Origin: Candidatus Loosdrechtia aerotolerans
GTDB taxonomy: Bacteria > Planctomycetota > Brocadiia > Brocadiales > Brocadiaceae
Assembly (NCBI GenBank): GCA_021646405.1
Contig: SOER01000006.1
Coordinates: forward strand, 44,848 to 108,847
Length of the DNA: 64,000 nt
Direction: 5' to 3'
The notes below the pieces were generated by a model that was not told where the DNA came from, ran no database searches, and saw only the letters and a list, made by a program, of their open reading frames with translations. The translations under genes and the position numbers were made by a program. Shown in pieces: positions 30,304 to 39,587 of the stretch. Each line of letters starts with the position of its first letter. The stretch's first letter is position 1.

Positions 30304-32019
30304 ATGCGATACTACGCATTTGCTTGTGACTTCGATGGAACTTTGGCTTTTCAGGGTAAGGTGAATGGTAAGACCCTCTCGGCACTTGAGCGTTTACGGA
30401 ATTCTGGCCGAAAACTGATTTTGGTAACCGGGCGTATACTGGACGATTTAATTTACATTTTTCCGCACATCAATATTTTTGACAGGGTTATAGCAGAAAA
30501 CGGGGCTGTCATATACAGACCCTTTCTGCGTGAAGAAAAGCTTTTATGCGAGAGGCTTCCGGAAAAGCTTGCTTTCGAGCTTTGTAAGAAGGGTGTTGAT
30601 TCCCTTTCAGTTGGTCAATCAATTATCTCTACAATCCAACCATATGAAACAAAGGTATTAGAAACCGTACGGGATTTGGGAATAGAGGCACAACTGATTT
30701 TCAATAAAGGGGCCGTAATGGTTCTTCCGTCCGGTGTAAATAAATCTACTGGTCTGAGAGCAGCATTGGATGAACTTGGTCTATCACATCATAACACTGT
30801 CGGCATCGGCGACGCAGAGAATGATCACTCTTTTCTAAGTATCTGCGAGTTTTCAGTTGCCGTTGCAAATGCACTTCCTTCTCTGAAAGAACGCGTTGAC
30901 TACGTTGCCGGCGTAGATCATGGTGATGGTGTTATTGAGATTATTGATAAGCTTCTGGACAACGATCTCAGTGGATTTCCATCTAAGTCAGATCAACACC
31001 TGATTTTACTCGGCAAAAGTAAGGAAGGCAAAGAGGTACGTGTACGACCATATAATACAAGTATATTACTCTCAGGAACCTCCGGAAGCGGTAAGTCGAC
31101 TTTTGCGGCAGGTTTTCTGGAACGATTGAGTGAGTACGGATATCAATTTTGTATTATAGACCCAGAGGGCGATTATCTGACACTTGATGATGCTGTTGTA
31201 ATAGGGGGTAGCAAACAGGTGCCTGTAGTTGATGAGGTAGTAAAACTGCTCGATAAGCCTGAACAAAACTGCGTAGTGAATATGCTCGGAGTAACACTTG
31301 CCGACCGTCCGGCATTTTTTGATATTCTCCTTTCATCCCTTCTGGAATTACGATCGCGTACGGGAAGACCGCACTGGATTGTAATCGACGAAACACATCA
31401 TCTTATATCTTCGCATTTAACCCCTTCCGACATACTTTCAATTCCAAAAGACCTAAGCGGTATGTTGTTTATCACCGTTCATCCTGATCACCTCCCCCGG
31501 GTTATTTTATCGGAAATCAATATCATATTTGTTATCGGAGAGTCTTCAAAACAAGCCATTAATGCATTTAGTGAAATACTCGGCCAGGCTCCGCCAAGTA
31601 TCCCTCCTGTGAAACTGGAACCAGGTGAAGCCATAGCGTGGTGGAGAAAGCCACCATTGGACCCATTTTGGTTCCGCAGTATCCCCCCTCGTTCGGAACG
31701 CCGCCGCCATCTTCTGAAATATGCAGAAGGAAAATTGGGTATTGATAAAAGCTTTTATTTTCGTGGACCGGAAATGAAACTTAAGCTTCGCGCCCATAAC
31801 CTCGTACTCTTTACGCAAATGGCTGACGGAATTGACGACGATACCTGGATGTATCACCTACACAGGGGAGATTACTCACGATGGCTAAAGGAATCTATAA
31901 AGGATGATTGTCTTGCCAAAGAAATCGAAGACATAGAGCAGATGAATGGTATCACACCAGAAAAGAGCCGCTCTCTCATAAAAGAAAAGATAGAAAAACG
32001 ATACACAGGCCCAACATAG
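30304..32019 (+). CDS. HAD phosphatase fused to a HerA-like P-loop ATPase
   Basis: About 571 residues with two enzymatic halves. N-terminal HAD-IIB hydrolase: DFDGTLAF (catalytic Asp), LVTGR, NKSTGL lysine and GIGDAENDHSF. After about residue 225 a P-loop ATPase follows: LLSGTSGSGKST (Walker A, near 265), FCIIDPEGDY, WIVIDETHHLI (Walker B) and FITVHPDHLPR, resembling DUF87/HerA-type motors. A third segment (about 455-571; FRGPEMKLKLRAHNL, DDTWMYHLHRGDYSRWL) is helical and unrecognised. ATG 30304 chosen over TTG 30283; neither has a good SD. Substrates unknown. Confidence 0.8.
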   Translation: MRYYAFACDFDGTLAFQGKVNGKTLSALERLRNSGRKLILVTGRILDDLIYIFPHINIFDRVIAENGAVIYRPFLREEKLLCERLPEKLAFELCKKGVDSLSVGQSIISTIQPYETKVLETVRDLGIEAQLIFNKGAVMVLPSGVNKSTGLRAALDELGLSHHNTVGIGDAENDHSFLSICEFSVAVANALPSLKERVDYVAGVDHGDGVIEIIDKLLDNDLSGFPSKSDQHLILLGKSKEGKEVRVRPYNTSILLSGTSGSGKSTFAAGFLERLSEYGYQFCIIDPEGDYLTLDDAVVIGGSKQVPVVDEVVKLLDKPEQNCVVNMLGVTLADRPAFFDILLSSLLELRSRTGRPHWIVIDETHHLISSHLTPSDILSIPKDLSGMLFITVHPDHLPRVILSEINIIFVIGESSKQAINAFSEILGQAPPSIPPVKLEPGEAIAWWRKPPLDPFWFRSIPPRSERRRHLLKYAEGKLGIDKSFYFRGPEMKLKLRAHNLVLFTQMADGIDDDTWMYHLHRGDYSRWLKESIKDDCLAKEIEDIEQMNGITPEKSRSLIKEKIEKRYTGPT

Positions 32020-32603
32020 ATACCCCTTAAATACATACCTCAGAAACCATAGATTGCCAAAGGCAACTGCACAGCTTTAGTCTGCACATACCTCTACACT
32101 TCATATACCAAAAACCCAAAAAGGTATGTAGATAAACTGTTGATATATCGGCTTTTTCTGTTAAATAACACAGGAAATATCTTCATATTACATTATTATC
32201 TTTAATCAAATGTAGAACGATATAAAGATACTCATGGATATTTACAATGTTTTCTACAGGTTTTCTACCAGTTTTGATACATAGTAGTATATTACTATAT
32301 AAACACTTATATCAATAATAACCAGGTTATAAACATACAATACTACGATTACGACTTTTTTAGATAGATAAATAAATAATTAAAGTATGATTGATCAAGT
32401 TCAATTTATGTAGATAGATGTTGTTTTAACACAAACTGACTCCATATTACAGAAACACCATGCTAGCATACGACCATGAAGATATCTCAAGACTTGATTT
32501 AGCTGTAGTTAATGTTTATAATTCCAAAAGATTCTTCTGGAACAAGGATAATAACGTGTAAATGTATATACGTATTAGATAGTGTAGATTTGTTGTAAAT
32601 ACT
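32020..32603. other. A+T-rich gene-free stretch
   Basis: No ORF with coding character, repeat or convincing promoter was found in this 584-bp gap between the HAD-ATPase and methyltransferase genes. Confidence 0.5.
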
Positions 32604-33272
32604 ATGTTTTATATGTATAGCTTTAAAAAGAATGTCTCTTATTTTTTGATATTTCTGTTTGTTGCTATTTATTCTGCACAGGGTTTTTTACTTTCTGTAT
32701 TGTATGCAGATGAGCGGGACAGACAATTCTGGGACAGGAGATACAATACGGAAGAATATATTTATAGCAAAGAACCGGTTGAGTTCCTAAAAGAGCATGT
32801 AGATATACTGCCAAAGGGAAAGGCGTTGGATATTGCAATGGGAGAGGGAAGAAATGCCGTATTCCTTGCAAAGAACGGTTTTGAAGTAGATGGATGCGAT
32901 ATATCGGAAGTGGCTGTCAGGAAGGCACGAAAACTGGCAGAGGAACATGATGTAAAGATACATGCGTTTGTTGCTGATCTGGAGATATATGAGCTCCCTG
33001 AGAACACGTACGATGTTATCGTTTGTTTTTATTATTTGCAGCGCAGTCTTGTTCCGCAAATAAAAAAAGCACTAAAGCCAGGTGGAGTAGTTGTTTATGA
33101 GACCTATACCGTTGAGAATCTGGAATGTGGGTATAAAGGACCAAAAAATAGAAATTATCTGCTTGAGCCAAACGAACTACTGGATCTTTTTTCAGATCTG
33201 AATATTGTTTTCTACCGGGAAATTGTACTGGATAATAAGAAGGCTATTGCAAGCCTTATAGCGAGGAAATAA
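32604..33272 (+). CDS. Exported class I SAM-dependent methyltransferase
   Basis: 222 residues. A hydrophobic N-terminus (about 10-34) ending SVLYA|DE looks like a cleavable signal peptide, followed by FWDRRYNTEEY and a Rossmann methyltransferase core: ALDIAMGEGRNAVFLA (SAM-binding, near 75), VDGCDISEVAVRKA, PENTYDVIVCFYYLQRS and LKPGGVVVYETYT. It is near the TehB/thiopurine-methyltransferase-like group. Methyltransferases are normally cytoplasmic because SAM is; an exported one is odd unless it is in a compartment with SAM. Start could be 32604 or 32613; no SD. Six bases before the helicase gene. Confidence 0.75.
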   Translation: MFYMYSFKKNVSYFLIFLFVAIYSAQGFLLSVLYADERDRQFWDRRYNTEEYIYSKEPVEFLKEHVDILPKGKALDIAMGEGRNAVFLAKNGFEVDGCDISEVAVRKARKLAEEHDVKIHAFVADLEIYELPENTYDVIVCFYYLQRSLVPQIKKALKPGGVVVYETYTVENLECGYKGPKNRNYLLEPNELLDLFSDLNIVFYREIVLDNKKAIASLIARK

Positions 33273-33277
33273 CAGTC

Positions 33278-35503
33278 ATGCCCTTTTTAAGAGATATTAC
33301 AGAAAATCAGCGGGAGGCAATCACCCATATTGAAGGTCCGCTTCTCGTGGTAGCTGGAGCAGGAAGCGGTAAAACCCGCGTTATTACACGCCGTATAGGT
33401 TACCTCCTATCTCAAGGTGTGAACCCATACAATATACTTGCTATTACCTTTACTAACAAGGCAGCTAATGAGATGCATGAGCGTGTAAGACAATTTTTAC
33501 GAAAGGAAGGGCTTTGGGTTTCTACATTTCATAAGATGTGTTCCCGGGTTCTCAGGGCGAATATTGACCGGCTGGGGTATACAAGGGATTTTACGATCTA
33601 TGATTCGGCTGATCAGATAGGCAGGATTAGATCTATTATGGCAGAATTGCAACTTGATACAGCCCAATGGAAACCCCGCTCCATAGCAAGCTCAATTAGT
33701 TATGCTAAAAATAAACTCATTGATCCCGAGACTTTTTCGTCAACAGCATCAGATTATTTCTATCGTACAGTTGCACAGGTATACTCAAAGTACCATACGC
33801 TCCTTAAAACAAATAATGCCCTTGACTTCGACGATCTTTTAATTAAAACAATTGAGTTATTTAAAAAACACCCTGATATCTTAGAGTCATATCAGAATAA
33901 ATTTAAATTCATTCTCGTTGACGAATATCAGGATACCAATTATGCGCAATACAACATTACGAAGATGCTCGCAGATGGACACGAAAACATTTGTGTAACG
34001 GGGGACCCTGATCAATCAATCTACGGATGGAGAGGCGCAGATATTAAAAATATCATGGATTTTGAAAAGGATTATCCGAATGCCAAGGTAGTGCTGCTCG
34101 AACAGAATTACCGTTCTACAAAGCACATCCTCCATGCCGCGTCTGGCGTAATCCAGCACAACAGATATCGGAGAAAAAAGGATCTCTGGACGGAAAACAG
34201 CGAGGGGGAGAAGGTGAGGGCGGTTCACTGCGAGGATGAATATCGTGAGGCAGAGGAAATCACAAGGACAGTAAGGGAACTTGTCGAGAGGGGTGAAAAG
34301 TACTCCGATATTGCAATATTCTACCGCACGAATGCTCAATCTCGCGTTCTGGAGATATCTCTAAGGAATTTTGGTATTCCCTATATCATCGTTGGCGGTG
34401 TAGCATTTTATCAGAGGAAAGAGATTAAAGATATACTGTGTTACCTCAGGCTCTGTATTAACCCTCATGATGATGCGGCATTAGAACGTATTATAAATAC
34501 CCCCACGCGCGGCATAGGGAGCACTACAGTAAAAAGAGTTTTAGACCGGGCCAGGGTACAGGGAATAAGTACTTTCAGTGCGCTGTCCCAGGCTGATTCC
34601 ATACAGGATATAAGGGGCCAGGCAGCTTCATCTTTAAAAAAATTTACCGATCTTATCATAAGGCTGCAACAGTCACCAAAGGCACCCGTAGAAGATATTA
34701 TCAAAAGGGTAATAAATGAAACGAGATATATAGAATTTTTGAAGGAATCAGAGGAAAGAGAGTCTAAAGAACGTATTGCTAATGTCGAAGAACTTGTTAA
34801 TGCTGCTCATGAATACGATATGAATATCCTTGATAGTAATTTACAGGGATTTCTGGAAGAAGTAGCACTCGTTTCAGATATAGATTCAATGGAAGATAGC
34901 ACAGAGAACGTAACTCTTATGACACTGCACACTGCCAAAGGCCTGGAGTTTCCCATCGTTTTTATAGCCGGTGTGGAAGAAACGCTGTTGCCACATGCAG
35001 AGTCTAATGCCTCCGACGAGGAAATTGAAGAAGAACGGAGGCTGTGCTACGTAGGAATTACGCGGGCAATGAAGAAGCTCTACCTTACCTATACCAGAAG
35101 AAGAACGAAGTTTGGCCAAACAAATCTTTGTCGGAGATCCCGGTTTTTAGATGAAATTCCAAAAGAAGTCCTGATTACTATTGATAAAACAAATTCTGAA
35201 TATTTCAAACACCCTGATGATATCTCAGAAGAGAAAGATCCACCATATTATGAACCGATCTTCGAACCTGACCCGTATGATACAAACTATCATGCTTATT
35301 CAGAAACCGGAAAGACAAATGTATCTGTAAGAGGCGCTCAGACATTTTCAACGGGAGAGATGGTTCGTCACCCTATCTTTGGTGTTGGAAGGATACTCGA
35401 GATCACGGGAAGTAATGATAAATCCTGTATTAAGGTTCGTTTCAACATAGGCGGGATAAAGAATCTTATGCTGGCGTACGCGAAATTAGAGAAAATTGGA
35501 TAA
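33278..35503 (+). CDS. UvrD/PcrA superfamily 1A DNA helicase
   Basis: 741 residues, 3'-5' DNA helicase for repair and replication restart. Walker A GAGSGKTRVITRR near 30, motif Ia TFTNKAANEM, motif II VDEYQDTN, motif III GDPDQSIYGWRGAD, TLHTAKGLEFP (motif V) and VGITRAMKKLYL (motif VI). C-terminal Tudor-like tail with VRHPIFGVGRILE typical of PcrA. ATG 33278 follows GAGGAA. Its stop precedes the IscS-like start by 16 bp. Confidence 0.92.
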   Translation: MPFLRDITENQREAITHIEGPLLVVAGAGSGKTRVITRRIGYLLSQGVNPYNILAITFTNKAANEMHERVRQFLRKEGLWVSTFHKMCSRVLRANIDRLGYTRDFTIYDSADQIGRIRSIMAELQLDTAQWKPRSIASSISYAKNKLIDPETFSSTASDYFYRTVAQVYSKYHTLLKTNNALDFDDLLIKTIELFKKHPDILESYQNKFKFILVDEYQDTNYAQYNITKMLADGHENICVTGDPDQSIYGWRGADIKNIMDFEKDYPNAKVVLLEQNYRSTKHILHAASGVIQHNRYRRKKDLWTENSEGEKVRAVHCEDEYREAEEITRTVRELVERGEKYSDIAIFYRTNAQSRVLEISLRNFGIPYIIVGGVAFYQRKEIKDILCYLRLCINPHDDAALERIINTPTRGIGSTTVKRVLDRARVQGISTFSALSQADSIQDIRGQAASSLKKFTDLIIRLQQSPKAPVEDIIKRVINETRYIEFLKESEERESKERIANVEELVNAAHEYDMNILDSNLQGFLEEVALVSDIDSMEDSTENVTLMTLHTAKGLEFPIVFIAGVEETLLPHAESNASDEEIEEERRLCYVGITRAMKKLYLTYTRRRTKFGQTNLCRRSRFLDEIPKEVLITIDKTNSEYFKHPDDISEEKDPPYYEPIFEPDPYDTNYHAYSETGKTNVSVRGAQTFSTGEMVRHPIFGVGRILEITGSNDKSCIKVRFNIGGIKNLMLAYAKLEKIG

Positions 35504-35519
35504 AAAGGGGAATTTCTCC

Positions 35520-36698
35520 ATGCAAAATATTTATATGGATAATACCTCGGGTACACCCTTGCACCCTGAGGTAAAAGAGGTTATTACTCAATTTTTACAT
35601 AAAGGATTCGGCAATCCTTCTAACCTGCACCAATTCGGAAGGGTTACTGGCGAGGCTATACAGCAGGCAAGGGAACAGGTAGCAAACCTTATTAATGCCA
35701 GGCCAAATGAGATTATATTTACGTCGAGTGGTACAGAGGCGAATAATTTTGCTTTAAAAGGTATACTTGCAGCTCACAAAAAAAAGGGTAATCATATTAT
35801 TACGTCGGAGATTGAACATTTTTCGGTACTCAACCCCTTAAAAACCCTCGAAAAATCGGGATACGAAGTCACCCGTCTTCAGGTTGATAAATATGGAATG
35901 ATTGATCCCGAAGATATAAAAAAAGCCGTGAAGCCTACAACCGTGATGATATCCGTTATGTATGCTAACGGAGAGATTGGAACAATTGAACCTGTAGGTG
36001 AAATCAGCGCTATTACAAAGGAAAAAGATATTATTTTTCATACCGATGCAGTTGCAGCAGCGGGAAACATACCGATTGATGTCAACGGCACCCATATTGA
36101 TGCCCTGAGCATGTCGGCCAACCAATTTGGCGGACCATCAGGTGTTGGAGCACTATATCTCCGGGAAGGGATAAGGATACTTCCCTTCATTGAGGGAGGT
36201 GTCCAGGAGGGTGGACGCAGAGCAGGGACTGAAAATGTTATTGGTATTGTCGGGATGGGAAAAGCTGCTGAGTTAGCGAGATTAGAAATACCGGAACGTA
36301 CAAATAAGGTTCGGAAGCTGAGAGACCGGTTGAAAGACGGAATTCTAAAGACGATAAACAATATACACATTAACGGACATCCGACAGATCATATCCCGGG
36401 AAATCTGAGTCTCTGTATAGAATACATAGAGGGAGAATCAATCCTGTTGTTTTTGGACATGCAGGGAATTGCTATCTCAAGCGGTTCCGCATGTACCTCG
36501 CGGTCACTTAAGGCATCGCATGTTATAATGGCAACAGGTGTTGACGCTGCGCTTGCCCAGGGGACGGTACTTTTCAGCCTGGGGATCAACAACTCTGAGA
36601 CTGATGTTCATTACATCCTGGAAAAGCTGCCTCCAATCGTTGAGCGCTTGAGACAGATGTCCCCTTTATATAGCGAATCACAATTATCACAGAGTTAA
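35520..36698 (+). CDS. Cysteine desulfurase homologue lacking the PLP lysine
   Basis: 392-residue NifS/IscS-type class V aminotransferase fold. The sulfur-accepting Cys325 (SGSACTSRSLK), His100 (EIEHFSVL) and Asp176 (HTDAV) are present. Where IscS proteins have HK in S-x-H-K, this protein reads SANQFGGPSG: the PLP-binding lysine is Gln202 (codon CAA, 36123-36125) and the preceding His is Asn201. The Gln that touches PLP in the HxDxxQ motif is Ala179. A lysine-less IscS is known from Archaeoglobus fulgidus, so this may still bind PLP or act only as partner of the adjacent IscU. ATG 35520 follows AAGGGG; TTG 35496 is less likely. Confidence 0.9.
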   Translation: MQNIYMDNTSGTPLHPEVKEVITQFLHKGFGNPSNLHQFGRVTGEAIQQAREQVANLINARPNEIIFTSSGTEANNFALKGILAAHKKKGNHIITSEIEHFSVLNPLKTLEKSGYEVTRLQVDKYGMIDPEDIKKAVKPTTVMISVMYANGEIGTIEPVGEISAITKEKDIIFHTDAVAAAGNIPIDVNGTHIDALSMSANQFGGPSGVGALYLREGIRILPFIEGGVQEGGRRAGTENVIGIVGMGKAAELARLEIPERTNKVRKLRDRLKDGILKTINNIHINGHPTDHIPGNLSLCIEYIEGESILLFLDMQGIAISSGSACTSRSLKASHVIMATGVDAALAQGTVLFSLGINNSETDVHYILEKLPPIVERLRQMSPLYSESQLSQS

Positions 36699-36730
36699 TC
36701 CAACAGATTGTTATAGAGAAGGAGTTACCT

Positions 36731-37165
36731 ATGCAATATAGTGCAAAAGTTATGGATCATTTTGCAAATCCGCGTAATGTGGGGGAAATCCCCGAAGCCA
36801 GTGGGGTTGGAGAGGTTGGAAATCCCGCTTGTGGTGATATCATGAAAATGTCCATTCAGGTTAAGGATAATGTAATTACCGATGTGAAATTCAAAACCTT
36901 TGGCTGTGGTGCGGCTATTGCTACGAGTAGTATTTCTACAGAAATGATAAAGGGGAAAACTATTGATGAAGCCTTAAAAATTACTAACAAGGCGGTAGCA
37001 GAGGCACTGGGAGGCTTACCACCTACAAAAATGCACTGTTCTGTACTTGCAGAAGAGGCAATCGAAGCAGCAATAGATGATTACCTTAAAAAGACAACAG
37101 GTAAGGGTCTTGAGAAAAAGAAATCACTCAGTCACGACGAACATCATCATGAGCATGGAGAATAG
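36731..37165 (+). CDS. iscU: Iron-sulfur cluster scaffold IscU
   Basis: 144 residues, scaffold for assembly of [2Fe-2S] and [4Fe-4S] clusters with the neighbouring desulfurase-like protein. The three ligand cysteines are intact (Cys34 in NPACGD, Cys59 in FGCGAAIA, Cys103 in MHCSVLAE), as is Asp36. The C-terminal tail is longer than usual and ends HDEHHHEHGE, a histidine-rich stretch that may bind metal. 32 bp after the IscS-like stop; GAAGGAG upstream of ATG 36731. Confidence 0.93.
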   Translation: MQYSAKVMDHFANPRNVGEIPEASGVGEVGNPACGDIMKMSIQVKDNVITDVKFKTFGCGAAIATSSISTEMIKGKTIDEALKITNKAVAEALGGLPPTKMHCSVLAEEAIEAAIDDYLKKTTGKGLEKKKSLSHDEHHHEHGE

Positions 37166-37317
37166 TCCCTTTAACACGGACTTGGGGAACCGGGAGTTCC
37201 TGGCCTTAAGCTTCTTGCTTCTGGTTATATTTCTTCCGGCCTGATTACGTTGGAGCAATACGATTAAACGTATCTTGTGCAATGATAGAATTGTCATTTT
37301 CTCTGTGAAGGTTTATT

Positions 37318-37548
37318 ATGAAATCAGATGAAACTTTGGATTGTTATGGCCTTATGTGCCCTATGCCTATCTTTAAAACAGCCAATAAAATCAAAGATGT
37401 TGAGATAGGTAAGGTGCTGGAGGTTATTGCTACAGATGAGGGTATTAAAAAGGATATCCTTTCGTGGTGTAACACGACAGGGAATGAACTTCTTGATATA
37501 AAAGAGACTAATGAGGAGATCCATGTATTTATACGGAGATTGAAATAA
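37318..37548 (+). CDS. TusA/SirA-type sulfur carrier
   Basis: 76 residues, whole TusA fold. CPMP at 14-17 supplies the persulfide-carrying Cys14; Cys9 is also close. Such proteins accept sulfur from cysteine desulfurases and pass it to tRNA thiolation, molybdenum cofactor or sulfur-metabolism enzymes. ATG 37318 after GAAGG. 152 bp after iscU, so possibly its own unit, but the order IscS-like, IscU, TusA suggests one sulfur relay. Confidence 0.88.
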   Translation: MKSDETLDCYGLMCPMPIFKTANKIKDVEIGKVLEVIATDEGIKKDILSWCNTTGNELLDIKETNEEIHVFIRRLK

Positions 37549-38164
37549 ACAAAAGGGAAATTCAAAATAAATTCGACAGGTTTGCTCCCTGGTACGATTT
37601 ATTTGAGGCAATCCCTGAGTTCCTCGGTCTACGGGGATATCGGCAAAGGTTATTGCAGCGTGCATCCGGAAGGGTTTTAGAACTTGCAATCGGGACAGGG
37701 AAGAATCTTCCTTTTTACCCAACAGTTTCTCTGATAGTTGGCATAGATTTTAGCAGAGAAATGTTAAAGCAGACTCGCAAACGTACAAGAAGATTGAACC
37801 TCCTGTTACCCTCATGCTTATGGATGCAGAGGCGCTCGCCTTTCAAGATCAGAGTTTTGACACGGTTATTTCATCTCTCGATGTATGTACCTTTATGGAT
37901 CCCGTTGCTGCAATACGTGAGATGGTCCGGGTATGCCGGATTGATGGCCGTATTTTGTTTCTGGAACATGGCCGGAGTGCTGTGAAATGGCTGGGCCGTT
38001 TCCAGGACCGTACGGCTAATTGTTATACGAAAAGAACATGTTGTCACTGGAATCGTGAATCACTTGATCTTATTCATCAGGCTGGTTTAAAAATTGTTAG
38101 CGCCCGGAGAGCGTTTCTCGGTATCCTTCACGTGATAGAAGCTAAACACCCACAGGATATTTAA
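37545..38164 (+). pseudogene. Frameshifted class I methyltransferase
   Basis: Reading in one frame from 37545 gives NKFDRFAPWYDLFE and VLELAIGTGKNLPFYP (SAM-binding) up to about 37795; the continuation EPPVTLMLMDAEALAFQD, SFDTVISSLDVCTFMDP, LFLEHGRSAVKWLGRF is in another frame to the stop at 38164. Together they form one UbiE-like methyltransferase of about 205 residues. A one-base loss near 37793-37798 would explain it: either a real mutation or a sequencing error. There is also no ATG, GTG or TTG at the expected start next to the tusA stop. Confidence 0.75.
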
Positions 38165-38270
38165 ATGAAAATCTCTTGAATGCCAGATAAAGTCAAAACC
38201 ACAGGTTTTGGTGTCTTTGCTGCTTTCAGTACCGCTGTAAAATCAACTTTATCACGAATGGCATTTATTG

Positions 38271-38297
38271 TAGGGGCAGGTTTCAAACCTGCCCCTA
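38271..38297. repeat. Perfect palindromic repeat, copy 1
   Basis: TAGGGGCAGGTTT and AAACCTGCCCCTA around a single C. The same palindrome, preceded by the same ATTTATTG, occurs at 60231-60259. Around it, 38165-38596 has no ORF or other structure that I can support apart from the SD of the next gene. Confidence 0.8.
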
Positions 38298-38596
38298 TGC
38301 GATTAGAGAGGGAGAGAAAGTGAAATAAAAATATGTTCCTTAACTAAAAACAGCCTTGAATTTGGCATATATTTTGTGCAATTGCTATTATAGTGTTATT
38401 TATTAATACTGGATTTTTGTTTCAGATATTAATTTTTTAATTTACGTTTCTTGGTGCTTTTTATGATGTTAACATTAAATACCTATCTAAAAAAAGTTCC
38501 CCTATTCAACTGAGGTAGAAATTTCTATTCACAAATTTTTTGTATCCCGCAAAAATCTTTTTAAAAAATTTCATCCCCCTTCCGGAGTGATATCGG

Positions 38597-39286
38597 ATGT
38601 TTCCATCGGCACCTTTTGGCTGTCTATCCCTGGCGGCTTTTTTTCTATTACTGGTTTTGTTTCCCTTGTTGTTCGCCAATGTGATGTTTACAGCACTCAC
38701 AAAACTTGGTCTCAAGCCGGAACTCTCATTATTAATTGCGTTTGCAATCTTTCTTGGCGGGGCAGTAAATATCCCGGTTAAATGGATCCCCAGGGATGAG
38801 CTGGTTGAGGTGGCGCCATCTAAATTGTTCGGGCTTGAACGTATGTTTCCAAATCTGATACATCACAGGACATATACTGTTGTTGCAGTGAATGTCGGCG
38901 GCTGTATTATCCCTTGTCTTATTGTAGTATATGAACTCATTCGGATTGTCAGCATTGAACCACTCGCACTGGTAGTGACATTCTGTGCAATTGCAATTAA
39001 TACAGCAGTCTGTTACTGGATTGCCCGTCCGATACCGAAGGTGGGCATTGCCCTGCCTCCTATAATACCAGCTCTGGTAGCTGCGGCCTGTGGATTCATG
39101 TTCATGCGCGATCTTGCCCCGTTGATTGCTTTTTCTGCTGGCGTCCTTGGACCACTGATAGGTGCTGATATTCTCCATATACGTACGGTATTGAAGGCGA
39201 CGGGTGCAGGTGTTGCCAGCATTGGCGGGGCCGGGACGTTTGATGGAATCGTACTATCGGGTCTTGTGGCCACACTGCTTGCGTAG
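38597..39286 (+). CDS. DUF1614-type integral membrane protein
   Basis: 229 residues with about six hydrophobic helices. The pattern LLIAFAIFLGGAVNIPV, NVGGCIIPCLI, PPIIPALVAA, and GVLGPLIGADILHI with terminal GTFDGIVLSGLVA fits the DUF1614 membrane family, whose function is unknown. GGAG nine bases before ATG 38597. It stands alone next to a repeat-rich region. Confidence 0.72.
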   Translation: MFPSAPFGCLSLAAFFLLLVLFPLLFANVMFTALTKLGLKPELSLLIAFAIFLGGAVNIPVKWIPRDELVEVAPSKLFGLERMFPNLIHHRTYTVVAVNVGGCIIPCLIVVYELIRIVSIEPLALVVTFCAIAINTAVCYWIARPIPKVGIALPPIIPALVAAACGFMFMRDLAPLIAFSAGVLGPLIGADILHIRTVLKATGAGVASIGGAGTFDGIVLSGLVATLLA

Positions 39287-39337
39287 CTTTCTTAAAGGAA
39301 CAGCGAATCTAACATTTAAGAGGTTTCCTGTATGGAA

Positions 39338-39428
39338 CTTGTCATTCTGAGCACATTCACTTCATTCAGTGTAAACTCCGCGAAGAATCTCGTCTTTTTA
39401 TGGTGTTAAGAGAGCACCTTATACTGAA
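39338..39428. repeat. Dispersed repeat, copy A
   Basis: TTGTCATTCTGAGCACATTC then GTAAACTCCGCGAAGAATCTCG, ATGGTGTTAAGAGAGCACC and TTATACTGAAC match copy B at 40160-40277, which has an extra internal segment. Part of the gene-poor block 39287-40508. Confidence 0.7.
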
Positions 39429-39587
39429 CACATGAAAATTCCTATACATTCAAGTTAGGCCTTCGGCGGCTTCTGTCTGTTGTAAAGATGCAGGGCAAGG
39501 CTTTAGCCTTGCTTTCCTGCCAGAATACCTGTACGGGGAGGCAACCCTAAAGGGTCGCCCTACTTTGAAATTCCTAAGCATGTACTT

